Source: Deinococcus aerius (GTDB taxonomy: Bacteria; Deinococcota; Deinococci; Deinococcales; Deinococcaceae). Taken from it: a stretch of 40,000 nt of DNA. Both the position numbers and the translations under genes were made by a program. This document shows, piece by piece, positions 9,587 to 17,705 of this stretch. Every line of letters starts with the position of its first letter. Within the stretch, counting starts at the first letter, position 1. The notes beneath the pieces were generated by a model. It was not told the DNA's origin. It searched no databases and saw only the letters and a list, made by a program, of their open reading frames with translations. The DNA is taken from contig NZ_BFAG01000015.1 of NCBI RefSeq assembly GCF_002897375.1, positions 1 through 40,000 on the forward strand, read 5' to 3'.

Positions 9587-9675
9587 GGCTCCCGGCGGGT
9601 TTGGCAAAGGTTCGTTCAAGGTAGCGGTGTTGCCTGGATCACAGAGGCCGGGCCGAGCGGTTTGTCAGACTGCAT

Positions 9676-9880
9676 TCACTCCGGGGGAGTAAGCCGCCCC
9701 GCCGAGGCGTTTCGGTGGGGAGCGCGGGGCCGTCAGTTCGGGCAGGAGACCTGCTCCGGCCCCACGCCACCAAAGGGCCAGACTTGGATAGGACCGCCGT
9801 ACGCGCGGGCTCTAGCTGTCTGGCCCTTCCCCGTGGGCCGATCAGGAGGGCGACGCGCGGCGGGGACCGGAAAGACTTGA
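9676..9880 (+). ncRNA. yybP-ykoY manganese riboswitch in the terC leader
   Basis: The 300 bases between the previous gene and the TerC gene hold the conserved pieces of the yybP-ykoY class in order. GGGGGAGTAAG is at 9683-9693, then a hairpin CCCCGCCG/CGGTGGGG at 9697-9720, then GGGGCCGTCAGTTCG at 9726-9740 with its partner CCGGCCCC at 9756-9763 closing a GCAGG/CCTGC hairpin. A long 11-bp stem AAGGGCCAGAC/GTCTGGCCCTT (9773-9783 with 9818-9828) follows, and AAAGACTT lies at 9871-9878. Members bind Mn2+ and switch on Mn exporters such as TerC/Alx and MntP, exactly the gene found here. I could not resolve P1 or the expression platform by eye. Confidence 0.82.
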
Positions 9881-9886
9881 CCCTGT

Positions 9887-10903
9887 ATGGAGCAAACCTT
9901 CTCGTGGCTGTTTGACCTCTGGCTCGGCAAACCGGTGTGGATGTGGGCGCTGTTCCTGACGCTGGTGGGGGGCCTGCTCGCCTTCGACCTGGGGGTGCTG
10001 GGACGGCGCCGGGCTGCGCGGACGGACGGGGCCGGGCAGGAGATCGGCGTCAAGGCCAGCCTGGGGCTCAGCGCCTTTTACATCGCCATCGCGCTGCTGT
10101 TCGGCGGGTGGGTGTGGCTGGCGCTGGGGCCGGAGAGCGGCATGGCCTACCTGACCGGCTTCGCGGTGGAAAAGGCCCTCGCGCTCGACAACGTGTTCGT
10201 CATCAGCGTGATCTTCGCGGCGCTCGCGGTGCCCCGGCACCTGCAACACCGGGTCCTCTTCTGGGGCATTCTCGGCGTGATCGTGCTGCGCGGCCTCATG
10301 ATCGGGCTGGGGGCCGCCCTGGTGAGCAACTTCGCCTGGGTGATGTGGGTGTTCGGCGCGTTCCTGCTGCTGACCGGGCTGCGGCTGCTGTTCGTGAAGG
10401 GGGGCCACGGGGCGCCCGACCTGGAGCGCCATCCCGTCGTCCGCGCCTTGCGCCGCGTCATGCCCATCAGCCCGAGGCTCGACGGCGAGCGTTTTGTCAC
10501 CCGCCTGCCCGACGCCGCGGGCCGGATGCGCCTGCACGCCACGCCGCTGCTGCTCGCCCTCCTGCTCGTCGAGGCCGCCGACCTCGTGTTCGCGGTGGAC
10601 TCCATCCCGGCGATCTTCGCGATCACCCAGGACCCCTTCATCGTGTACACGAGCAACATCTTCGCCATCCTGGGGCTGCGCGCCCTGTACTTCGCGCTCG
10701 ACGCCCTGATCCACCGCTTCTCGGCCCTCAAGCCCGCGCTGGCGCTCGTGCTGGTGTTCATCGGCGGCAAGATTTTCTACAACCAGTTCTACGGCAAGCT
10801 CGACCCGGCGATCAGCCTGGGCGTGACCCTCATCATCCTGGGCGGCGGCGTGGCCCTCAGCCTGTGGAGGACGCGGGGGAAGGGGGCGCGGCCCGCGGCG
10901 TGA
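9887..10903 (+). CDS. TerC/Alx family membrane protein, probable manganese exporter
   Basis: The 338-residue protein has about nine membrane helices and the two TerC signatures, EKALALDNVFV at about 95-105 and VEAADLVFAVDSIPAIFAIT at about 227-246, whose acidic residues are thought to bind the metal. The length and the single intracellular linker (about 170-215) match the Alx branch. Family members export Mn2+ or supply it to exported proteins. The preceding yybP-ykoY type leader supports a manganese role, notable for Deinococcus, which keeps high cellular Mn. No strong Shine-Dalgarno precedes the ATG, so access may be set by the riboswitch fold. A repeat-rich region follows the gene. Confidence 0.92.
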   Translation: MEQTFSWLFDLWLGKPVWMWALFLTLVGGLLAFDLGVLGRRRAARTDGAGQEIGVKASLGLSAFYIAIALLFGGWVWLALGPESGMAYLTGFAVEKALALDNVFVISVIFAALAVPRHLQHRVLFWGILGVIVLRGLMIGLGAALVSNFAWVMWVFGAFLLLTGLRLLFVKGGHGAPDLERHPVVRALRRVMPISPRLDGERFVTRLPDAAGRMRLHATPLLLALLLVEAADLVFAVDSIPAIFAITQDPFIVYTSNIFAILGLRALYFALDALIHRFSALKPALALVLVFIGGKIFYNQFYGKLDPAISLGVTLIILGGGVALSLWRTRGKGARPAA

Positions 10904-10954
10904 GGCATCGGTCATCCCACCTGCGAAGCCCCTCTCCCCGGCGCGGGGCGCCGA

Positions 10955-10977
10955 CCCTCTCCCGCAAGGGGAGAGGG
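10955..10977. repeat. Palindromic repeat, copy A (CCCTCTCCC type)
   Basis: CCCTCTCCC at 10955-10963 and GGGAGAGGG at 10969-10977 form a perfect 9-bp stem with the loop GCAAG. A near copy with the same CCCTCTCCCGCAAGGGGA core is at 22894-22911. Each sits just beyond a gene end, so it may also act as a terminator or processing hairpin. Confidence 0.7.
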
Positions 10978-11084
10978 TGAATGCGTCCCCGGAGATGCCC
11001 CTAGGTGCTCCCGCTCGCCACTTGGCCTCTCTCTATAGTCCGGTCAGTCCAACTCGGGTGGTGGAAAGCCGCTCTGGGAGGTCA

Positions 11085-11142
11085 TCTTTTGCCCCTCCCC
11101 CTTGAGGGGGGAGGCTGGGAGGGGGTGAGCGGGCCTGCATCC
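11085..11142. repeat. Dispersed palindromic repeat, copy B1
   Basis: This copy starts TCTTTTGCCCCTCCCCC, forms a CCCCTCCCCC/GGGGGGAGG hairpin, and ends GGGTGAGCGGGCCTGCATCC. It aligns with 14451-14530, which has the same two ends and an extra middle segment. It therefore belongs to a dispersed intergenic family of the small non-coding repeat kind described in Deinococcus. Confidence 0.7.
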
Positions 11143-11246
11143 GGGCGCGGCAGGATTTCAAGACCTCGGAAAATTTATCCAAATCAGGAAGGCCATCCTG
11201 ACGAGTTTCGATCTGGTCTCGGCATCGAGGACGGAGCCCCAGCCAC

Positions 11247-11636
11247 TCACGGCCCCTCCGCCGTCATCGCCCGCTGGGTTTCGCGGTCTGCCTGGGCCAC
11301 TTGATCGGCCTGGCCCAACGCGCCCCACTCGTCGGTGCCGTCCAGCCTCGGCGCGAGGCCCCGCAGGTAGGCGGCCTGGGCGATCAGGTACGCACTCAGC
11401 GGCGTGGTGAGGAACTGGAAGAGCAGCACCGCCGCCAGCCGCGTGAAGGCCGCCGCGTCCGAGAGCTCCAGCGCCACCCCCAGGAAGATGCCCGCCGAGC
11501 CCAGCGTGACCAGCTTGCTGCTCGCGTGCAGCCGCGAGTACAGGTCGGGAAACCTCACCAATCCGACAGCGGCGGTGAGCACGAAAAACGCCCCGATCAG
11601 GATGGGGATGTCCCGCAGCGCGTAGAAGTCGGTCAT
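11247..11636 (-). CDS. mrpG: Na+/H+ antiporter subunit MrpG
   Basis: The 129-residue protein has three membrane helices (about 9-28, 44-60 and 66-88) and the MrpG/MnhG signature VGLVRFPDLYSRLHASSKLVTLG. MrpG is one of seven membrane subunits of the Mrp cation/proton antiporter, which exports Na+ using the proton motive force and helps in alkali and salt tolerance. A Gln/Asp/Arg-rich C-terminal extension of about 30 residues goes beyond the usual length. The gene starts 10 bases after mrpF and is the last of the operon. Confidence 0.95.
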   Translation of the reverse strand: MTDFYALRDIPILIGAFFVLTAAVGLVRFPDLYSRLHASSKLVTLGSAGIFLGVALELSDAAAFTRLAAVLLFQFLTTPLSAYLIAQAAYLRGLAPRLDGTDEWGALGQADQVAQADRETQRAMTAEGP

Positions 11637-11646
11637 GGCCGCCCCC

Positions 11647-11907
11647 TCACCTCATCACCCGCCCCACCAGCAGGTAGCGCGTCAGGGCCACGGTGGACAG
11701 GAAGCCCAGCAGGCTCAGCACGAGCGCGGCGTCGAGCGTCACCAGGAGGCGGGTCTTGACGGCGATCAGGGTGAACAGCACGACCAGATTCACGCTCAGG
11801 AAGTCGAAGGCCATGATGCGGTCGCCCCAGGAGGGACCCCGCAGCACCCGGTAGGCGACGAGCAGGACGGACAGGGTGACGGTGCCGAGCGCGAGGTTGA
11901 CGATCAC
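11647..11907 (-). CDS. mrpF: Na+/H+ antiporter subunit MrpF
   Basis: I chose the GTG at 11907, which overlaps the mrpE stop as GTGA and gives 86 residues, the usual MrpF size. Three hydrophobic helices and the signature RVLRGPSWGDRIMAFDFLSVN identify the small subunit, in which the Asp of the GDR/AFD region is conserved. The long in-frame extension upstream lies within mrpE and is rejected. It works only as part of the Mrp complex in the cytoplasmic membrane. Confidence 0.95.
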   Translation of the reverse strand: MIVNLALGTVTLSVLLVAYRVLRGPSWGDRIMAFDFLSVNLVVLFTLIAVKTRLLVTLDAALVLSLLGFLSTVALTRYLLVGRVMR

Positions 11908-12404
11908 GGGTGGACCTCCGGGGGGGCGGGGTGGGGCGAGGCGACGCGCAGCAGGCGCTCCTCCACCTCCAGGATGGAGGCGTGGGCGCTCTCGGCGCTC
12001 GGCGCGCCGATGACGTGGGCGTAGAGGACGCGCCGGTCCGGGCTGAAGCCCAGGACCAAGCTGCCGGGCGTCAGGCCGATGACGGCGGCGAGGAAGGTCA
12101 GCGCCCCGTCGCCCCGCAGGCGCAGCGGCACGGCCACGATCATGGGGTGAAGCTCGGGCCGGGGCCGCAGGGCGAGCAGGGCGACGTGAACGTTCGCCGC
12201 GGTGAGTTCGCGTAGGAAGAAGCCCAGAAAGCTCAGCCCGGCGAACACCCGGCGGACGTACTCGCCCGTGCCCAGCGCCCAGGGAAACAGCGCCAGGATG
12301 GCAAAGCCCAGCGCGAAGCCGATGAGCAGCTCCCGGGTGCTGACCTCCCCCGCGAAGAGCGCCCACACCACGGCGAGCAGGAGGTTGAGGGTAAAGCCCC
12401 TCAC
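11904..12404 (-). CDS. mrpE: Na+/H+ antiporter subunit MrpE
   Basis: With the GTG start at 12404 (overlapping the mrpD stop as GTGA) the protein is 166 residues, normal for MrpE. It starts with hydrophobic helices (about 4-22 and 27-45) and has the MrpE elements ELTAANVHVALLALRP and AVIGLTPGSLVLGFSPDRRVLYAHVIG, followed by a soluble C-terminal region with ILEVEERLLRV. MrpE is a structural subunit needed for complex assembly. Extension further upstream would run through mrpD and is rejected. Confidence 0.95.
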   Translation of the reverse strand: MRGFTLNLLLAVVWALFAGEVSTRELLIGFALGFAILALFPWALGTGEYVRRVFAGLSFLGFFLRELTAANVHVALLALRPRPELHPMIVAVPLRLRGDGALTFLAAVIGLTPGSLVLGFSPDRRVLYAHVIGAPSAESAHASILEVEERLLRVASPHPAPPEVHP

Positions 12405-13936
12405 TTGACCTCCCCCCCGGTCGGCGGCTCGGGAATCATCACGGGCCGGTCCCCCAGCACGCCCCGGATGTAGCGCGCGTTGTCCCGCAACTCGGCGGCG
12501 GTGGCGTCGGCCCGGGCGAAGAGCGGCCCGGCGAAGAGAGTCAGGCCCGCGACGAGCGCGGAGGCCGCGTAGGCGGAGGCGCGCAGCGGACGCGGCACGC
12601 GGTACACCGGGAGCCAACTCGGGTGCTGGCCCCAGAAGAAGCCGCGCCAGACGTTCAGCATCGCGTACAGGGTGATCAGGCTGCTCAGCAGGGCGCTCGC
12701 CACCGCCAGCAGGGCCAGGGGCGATCCCTCGGCCAGCCCCGCCCGCACGAGCGCGTACTTCGCCACGAAGCCGCCGCTGGGGGGCAACCCCGCCACCGTC
12801 AGCGCGCACAGCAGGAAGCACCCGGCCAGCAGCGGCAGGGCGTCGAGCATCCCCCGCACCCGCACCAGGGGCGAGCCGCTCGCCCGCTCCGCGACGGTGG
12901 CGATGGAGAAGAGGGCCGTAGTCACGAGGACGCTGACCGCGAAGTACCCCACGCTCGCCCGCACCGCCTCCACCGTGCCCACCCCCAGCCCGAAGGCGAG
13001 GTAGCCCACCGAACTCACCACCAGGAAGGACAGGATGCGCCGCCACTCCCGCTGCGAGGCCGCTCCCAGCGCCCCGTACAGCATCGTCACCGTGCCCAGC
13101 CCCAGCAGCAACGTGTTCGTCACCCCCGCCTCCTGCACGAACACGGTCGTGAACACCCGCAGCAGGGCGTACACGCCGACCTTGGTGAGGACCGCCGCGA
13201 AGAAGGTGCCCACGGCGGGCGGCAGCGCCGGGTACGTGCCCGGCAGCCAGAAGCCCAGCGGGAAGAGCGCCCCCTTCGCCGCGAACACGATCAGCAGCAG
13301 GACCCCCACGGCGGTGACAGTCGTGTTCGGCCCGAGTTCCGCCGACCGCTGGGCGAGGTGCGCGAGGTTGAGCGTCCCCAGCACCCCGTAGCTCAAACCG
13401 CACGCGACGACGAGCAGCGCCGAGGCCGCGAGGTTCATCACGATGTAGCGGAAGCCCTCACGCAGTTGCTCGCGGGTGGAGCCCAGCACCGCCAGGGCAT
13501 AGGAGGCCACCAGCATCACCTCGAAGGCCACGAACAGGTTGAAGAGGTCCCCGGTCAGGAACGAGAGCTGCACCCCCGCGAACAGGAACTGCATCAGCGC
13601 GAGGAGGTGGTGTTTCTCCCGCACCGGGTCGGGGTCGGCGGCGGCCTGCCACACGGCGAGGAGGGCACTCACCGCGCCCAGCACGCTGACCCAAGCCGTG
13701 AGCTGGTCGGCGGTCATCACGATGCCGAAGGGAGCGGGCCAGCCGCCGAGTTCCCCCACGAGCACCGTGCCGTCCGCCGTGGCGAAGAGCAGTCCCAGCG
13801 CGAAGGCGAGGGTGAGGAGCGCCCCGGTCAGCGCGAGCCCCACCCGCACCGGGCGCCGCCACGGCCAGAGGAGCCCCAACCCAAAGCCCAGCGGCGTGAG
13901 GATGGGGGCGAGGGTCAGCCAGGCGAGGGAATTCAC
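12401..13936 (-). CDS. mrpD: Na+/H+ antiporter subunit MrpD
   Basis: The 511-residue protein has about 14 membrane helices and belongs to the proton-pumping family shared with respiratory complex I subunits NuoM/NuoN. The conserved Glu lies in FNLFVAFEVMLVASYAL (about 130-147) and the helix-breaking Lys region in FAAKGALFPLGFWLPG (about 210-225). MrpD forms one of the two ion-translocating modules. The GTG at 13936 overlaps the mrpC stop. The length is typical of the family. Confidence 0.96.
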   Translation of the reverse strand: MNSLAWLTLAPILTPLGFGLGLLWPWRRPVRVGLALTGALLTLAFALGLLFATADGTVLVGELGGWPAPFGIVMTADQLTAWVSVLGAVSALLAVWQAAADPDPVREKHHLLALMQFLFAGVQLSFLTGDLFNLFVAFEVMLVASYALAVLGSTREQLREGFRYIVMNLAASALLVVACGLSYGVLGTLNLAHLAQRSAELGPNTTVTAVGVLLLIVFAAKGALFPLGFWLPGTYPALPPAVGTFFAAVLTKVGVYALLRVFTTVFVQEAGVTNTLLLGLGTVTMLYGALGAASQREWRRILSFLVVSSVGYLAFGLGVGTVEAVRASVGYFAVSVLVTTALFSIATVAERASGSPLVRVRGMLDALPLLAGCFLLCALTVAGLPPSGGFVAKYALVRAGLAEGSPLALLAVASALLSSLITLYAMLNVWRGFFWGQHPSWLPVYRVPRPLRASAYAASALVAGLTLFAGPLFARADATAAELRDNARYIRGVLGDRPVMIPEPPTGGEVK

Positions 13937-14397
13937 GGTCCGTCCTCCGGGAGGCGGACCCGGGGCACGGCGGCCAGGACGAACACCTGGGCCTCCGCCG
14001 GGTCGGGCCGGTCCGGCCCCTGGTGCTCGGGGTCGGCGGCCATGTCGAGCTGGGCGTCGGGGTCACGGGCCAGGCTGTCGCCGAACGCCTCCACGTCGTC
14101 GTGCCCTGCAACCTGGTACGCGCGCAGGGCGACCGTGAGCACCAGCGCCGTGGTGGCGAACCCGATCACGATGGCGGTCAGGATCAGCGCCTGGGGCAGC
14201 GGGTCCGCGTACGGCCCGCGCAGGGTGAGCAGCGGCGGCGCGTCCTCGCGCAGCCCCGCCACCGTCAGGATCGCCAGATTACCCCCGTAGGTGATGAAGC
14301 TCAGCCCCAACACCACCCGCACAATCGAGCGCGACAGCAGCAGAAAGACGCCTGTTCCGATCAGCAGGCCGATCAACAGGGCGAAGAGGGTCTCCAT
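13933..14397 (-). CDS. mrpC: Na+/H+ antiporter subunit MrpC with an extended C-terminus
   Basis: I chose the ATG at 14397 (METLFALLIG), giving 154 residues. Three helices at about 3-20, 27-45 and 72-95 and the LSFITYGGNLAILTVAG and DPLPQALILTAIVIGFATTALVL blocks identify the NuoK-like MrpC subunit. Usual MrpC proteins are about 113-125 residues; here an acidic tail of about 50 residues rich in Asp and Pro follows the last helix. The longer start at 14532 runs into the dispersed repeat and is rejected. A 259-base spacer, mostly repeats, separates it from mrpB, unlike the overlapping remainder of the operon. Confidence 0.93.
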   Translation of the reverse strand: METLFALLIGLLIGTGVFLLLSRSIVRVVLGLSFITYGGNLAILTVAGLREDAPPLLTLRGPYADPLPQALILTAIVIGFATTALVLTVALRAYQVAGHDDVEAFGDSLARDPDAQLDMAADPEHQGPDRPDPAEAQVFVLAAVPRVRLPEDGP

Positions 14398-14450
14398 CAG
14401 CGGGCCTCCGCGTGGGCTAGCGAATGATGACAAGAAAACATGGGCCTGTG

Positions 14451-14530
14451 TCTTTTGCCCCTCCCCCTTGAGGGGGGAGGTTGGGACTGGCACAGCTCCG
14501 CAGGAGAGGGGGTGAACGGGCCTGGCATCC
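14451..14530. repeat. Dispersed palindromic repeat, copy B2, inside the mrp operon
   Basis: It begins TCTTTTGCCCCTCCCCC and ends GGTGAACGGGCCTGGCATCC, aligning with 11085-11142 at both ends. It carries an additional segment, CTGGCACAGCTCCGCAGGAGAG. It lies between mrpB and mrpC and can fold a C-rich/G-rich hairpin in either strand of the transcript. Confidence 0.7.
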
Positions 14531-14571
14531 AAGACAGGCCGCTCTCAAAACGGCTCTGGTTGCCCGCGGGC

Positions 14572-14630
14572 TCCTCCACAAGGGGGAGGACCTGTAGAGC
14601 TGAGGAGCAGAGGGGGGTGGACGGCACCTC
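14572..14630. repeat. Dispersed palindromic repeat, copy B3, inside the mrp operon
   Basis: The segment has the shared features AAGGGGGAGGACCTGTAGAG, then AGGGGGGTGGACGG. This aligns with the 22761-22826 copy (GTAGAGCTG followed by AGGGGGGTGAACG). It is adjacent to copy B2, so the mrpB-mrpC spacer is built largely of two units. Confidence 0.55.
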
Positions 14631-14656
14631 CGCCCCGGGCTGACCCAGAACGCCCC

Positions 14657-15151
14657 TCACTGGTCGTCCTCCACCCGCTCCTGCGGGTTCACCTCGGCGA
14701 GCCCGTAAGCGATGGCGAGGCTTGCGCCCACCACCACGAGGTACACGCCCAGGTCGAAGAGCAGCGCGCTCGCCCACTCGAACTTGCCGGTCAGCGCAGT
14801 GGTGAGGTAGCCGTAGTCGCTCTTGAGAAAGGGCCTGCCCAGGAGGTACGGCACCAGCCCGGTCAGGAAGGACAGCGCCAGCCCCCAGGGCACCAGCCGG
14901 GCGGGGTCGAGCCGCAGGGCCGAGTGCCCGTAGGCGATGCGGTGCAGGATCAGCGCGCAGGCGGTCATCAGCCCCGCGATGAAGCCCCCGCCCGGCGCGT
15001 TGTGCCCGCGCCACAGCAGCAGCAGCGCGAAGAGGATCACCAGGGCGAAGACCGCGCGGCTCACCGTCCGCAGGATGGGGTCGCCCGTCAGCGGTGGGGG
15101 GGTCGGCCCGCGGCGGGCACCGGGAGCGGGGGTCGGGTTCTCGCGGCTCAT
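14657..15151 (-). CDS. mrpB: Na+/H+ antiporter subunit MrpB
   Basis: The 164-residue protein has four helices and the MnhB signature RGHNAPGGGFIAGLMTACALILHRIAYG at about 48-75, a near-invariant loop in this subunit. The ATG at 15151 overlaps the mrpA stop as ATGA. The N-terminal 25 residues are Pro- and Thr-rich and hydrophilic. It is a membrane subunit of the Mrp complex, next to the C-terminal part of MrpA. Confidence 0.96.
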   Translation of the reverse strand: MSRENPTPAPGARRGPTPPPLTGDPILRTVSRAVFALVILFALLLLWRGHNAPGGGFIAGLMTACALILHRIAYGHSALRLDPARLVPWGLALSFLTGLVPYLLGRPFLKSDYGYLTTALTGKFEWASALLFDLGVYLVVVGASLAIAYGLAEVNPQERVEDDQ

Positions 15152-17484
15152 GTTTCCTCCTTGATCCTGGGGGGAGCCGGCGGAGTCTCCGGGGAGGGTG
15201 GGGGGGCGCTGGCCTCCGGTCGCGGGCGGCCCCCCTTGCCCAGCCGCACCAGGGCCAGCACCGCGAGCGCGACGGTGCCGACCACCACGATCTCGCCCAG
15301 GGTGTCGAAGCCCCGGAAGTCCACCAGCAGGACGTTCACCACGTTCCGGCCCCCGGCAAGTTCATAGCTGTTTTCCAGGTAGTACGGCGAGATCGGCGGG
15401 GCCAGGAAGCGCACGCCCGCCAGCACGAGCAGGGTGGCCCCCAGCCCCATCGAGGCCGCCAGCAGCAGGTCCAGCCGCAGCCGCCAGCGGGCGCGGGGCA
15501 GGTCGCCGCCGCGCGGCAGGTAGCGGAAGGCGAGCAGGTAGAGGATCACCGTCACCGCCTCCACGAGCAGTTGCGTCAGCGCGAGGTCGGGCGCGCGCAG
15601 GCCCAGGAAGGCGGCGGCGCTCCCGAAGCCGGTCAGCCCGGTGACGACCACCGCGGTCAGGCGGCTGCGCGCGAGCAGCACCCCGACCGCCCCGGCGACG
15701 AGCAGCGCCGCGACCGGCAGCAGCGCGAGCGGCGGCGTCCCGATGGGGTGGAAGACCTGCGGCGCCCGCCACACCGCGTACCCGGCGATCAGCGCGGCGG
15801 CCCCCAGCATGAGGCGGAGCTGGTCGGGCAGCGCGAGCCCCTGGGTGCGGGCGATCAGGCGGCTGGACAGGACGTTCACCCCCTCGGTCAGCGCGTAGTA
15901 CACCGTGTTCGCGTTCACCCGCGGGGTGAGGCGCCGCCCCAGGATCGCCACCCGCCCGGCCTGCCAGATCAAGACCGCGCCCAGCCCCCAGGTCAGGAGC
16001 GTGGCGAGCAGCGCGGGCGTGACCCCGTGCCAGAGGCTCAGATGGCTTGTGTAAGTGGCGAAGTCCAGCGCGTTCTGCGCTGTTCGCGTCAGGGCCTCGA
16101 CACTTCCGGGCAGCAGGCCGAAGGCGAGGGCACCCAGCGTCAGCAGTCCAGCGGGCAAGAGTAATCCGGGCGGGGCCTCATGTGGCTGGACTCCCGCCGG
16201 GTGGCGCCGCGGCCCCCAGAACACCCGCAGCAGCCGGAAGGAGTACGCGAAGGTCAGGGCACTTCCCAGCACGGCGACCGCGATGAACACCGGCCCCTGG
16301 TGCAGCATCGCCTCGTAGAACAGCTCCTTGGAGATGAAGCCTCCCAGCGGCGGCACCCCCGCCATGCTGAGAGAAGCGAGGAGCGCGGCGGCGAAGGTGA
16401 GGGGGAGGGCCTTTCTCAGCCCACCCAGCAGAGGAATCTCCCGCGTCCCCGTCTCGTGGTCGATGATGCCCACCACGAAGAAGAGGGCCGCCTTGAAGGC
16501 CGCGTGGTTGAGCAGGTGCGCCGTGGCTGCGAAATTTCCCTCCGCGTCCGCCAGCCCGTACAGGCTCATCAGCAGGCCGAGCTGCGACACCGTGGAGTAG
16601 GCGAGCAGCGCCTTGAGGTCCGTCTGCCGCAGCGCGATCCACGCCCCCCAGACCAGCGTGGCGAGCCCCACGGGCACGATGATCCCGCCCCACAGGGGGC
16701 TCGACCCGAACAGCAGCCCGAACTTGGCGACGAGGACCACCCCCGCCTTCACCATCGTCGCCGAGTGCAGGAAGGCAGAGACGGGGGTGGGCGCCTCCAT
16801 CGCCGTCGGCAGCCAGAGGTGGAAGGGGAGCTGGGCGCTCTTGGTGAATGCCGCGAGCAGGACGAGGAGCAGCGCGGGCGTGAAGAGGGGAGAGGCGCGC
16901 AGGGCCTCCAGATTCAGCCCGGAGAGCGAGGTGCTGCCCCCCGCAATGCCGATCATCGCCACGGCGGCGAGCAGGCCCAACCCACCTAATGCACTCACCA
17001 GAAAGGCCTTGACCGCCCCGTCGCGCGCCGCCGAACGGGTGTGCCACAGCCCAATCAGGAGGAAGCTCGTCACGCTCGTCAGCTCCCAGAAGCCGAACAG
17101 GGCGATCAGGTTGTCACTCAGGACCAGCCCCAGCATCGAGCCGCCGAAGAGGAGGAGGTAGGAATAGAAGCGCCCGAAGCGTTCGCGCTCCGAGAGGTAC
17201 GCGACCGCGTACAGGCTCGCCAGCGTGCCGATCACGCCGACCAGCACCGCGAACAGCAGCGAAAAGCCGTCCCCCCGGAAGGCCAGGGCGAGGTCCAGGG
17301 TGGGGACCCAGCGGGTGACCTCCAGCGCGGGCACGGCGCCGGGCATGGCCGAGAGCGGCCCGGCCAGGAGCAGCGCGGGCACGAAGGCGAGCGCGGCCAC
17401 GTACCCCGTGCGGCGGCCCAGGCGCGGCCCCAGCCCAGCACAGAGCGCGGCGAGCAGAAAGGGAAGAAAGACGGCGAGCGTCAT
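15148..17484 (-). CDS. mrpA: Na+/H+ antiporter subunit MrpA
   Basis: The 778-residue protein is the large Mrp subunit. Residues 1 to about 500 form a NuoL-like module with the key Glu in FGFWELTSVTSFLLIGLW (about 129-146) and Lys in FTKSAQLPFHLWLPTAMEAPTPVSAFLHSATMVKAG (about 213-248). The C-terminal part has the DUF4040/MbhD-like block LRAPDLALTQLLVEAVTVILYLLAFRYLP (about 630-658) and an MbhE-like end containing NVLLVDFRGFDTLGEI. It conducts ions and joins the other subunits. It is the first gene of mrpABCDEFG; the 221 bases upstream probably hold the operon promoter, and a TTAGACT on the minus strand near 17653 is a candidate -10. Confidence 0.97.
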   Translation of the reverse strand: MTLAVFLPFLLAALCAGLGPRLGRRTGYVAALAFVPALLLAGPLSAMPGAVPALEVTRWVPTLDLALAFRGDGFSLLFAVLVGVIGTLASLYAVAYLSERERFGRFYSYLLLFGGSMLGLVLSDNLIALFGFWELTSVTSFLLIGLWHTRSAARDGAVKAFLVSALGGLGLLAAVAMIGIAGGSTSLSGLNLEALRASPLFTPALLLVLLAAFTKSAQLPFHLWLPTAMEAPTPVSAFLHSATMVKAGVVLVAKFGLLFGSSPLWGGIIVPVGLATLVWGAWIALRQTDLKALLAYSTVSQLGLLMSLYGLADAEGNFAATAHLLNHAAFKAALFFVVGIIDHETGTREIPLLGGLRKALPLTFAAALLASLSMAGVPPLGGFISKELFYEAMLHQGPVFIAVAVLGSALTFAYSFRLLRVFWGPRRHPAGVQPHEAPPGLLLPAGLLTLGALAFGLLPGSVEALTRTAQNALDFATYTSHLSLWHGVTPALLATLLTWGLGAVLIWQAGRVAILGRRLTPRVNANTVYYALTEGVNVLSSRLIARTQGLALPDQLRLMLGAAALIAGYAVWRAPQVFHPIGTPPLALLPVAALLVAGAVGVLLARSRLTAVVVTGLTGFGSAAAFLGLRAPDLALTQLLVEAVTVILYLLAFRYLPRGGDLPRARWRLRLDLLLAASMGLGATLLVLAGVRFLAPPISPYYLENSYELAGGRNVVNVLLVDFRGFDTLGEIVVVGTVALAVLALVRLGKGGRPRPEASAPPPSPETPPAPPRIKEET

Positions 17485-17705
17485 GGCCCGCCCGGGTGGG
17501 AGAAGTGCGTCTGTCCCGCCATCGTCACCTCAGGTCGCGGCGCCGGGCAAGCAGCGGGGCGCCGCGGATGCGAAAGAGTGTGGGCGGCGGCCGTCCCCCT
17601 CCGGCCCCAGCGTCCCCCGGCAGCGCAGGACGCCCCGACCGAAAGCCAGTCTAAGCGACGGTGGGCAGAGCGCGGCAGGTGGACCCGGGCGGCGCCCAGA
17701 AAGAA

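Larger units (their letters stand above)
10904..11246. other. Gene-free 343-base region with palindromic repeats
   Basis: No credible gene is visible between the TerC gene and the mrpG stop. The region holds two palindromic elements, described separately (10955-10977 and 11085-11142), one of which could end terC transcription. The remainder is unremarkable AT-containing spacer. Confidence 0.6.

Noticed and set aside
12623..14290. 555-codon plus-strand frame across mrpD and mrpC
   Set aside because: The translation is Gln/Arg/His-rich nonsense and is antisense to two clear membrane subunits.
17485..17705. Possible riboswitch in the leader of mrpA
   Set aside because: The GC-rich leader has several potential stems, but no recognisable conserved core of any known class.
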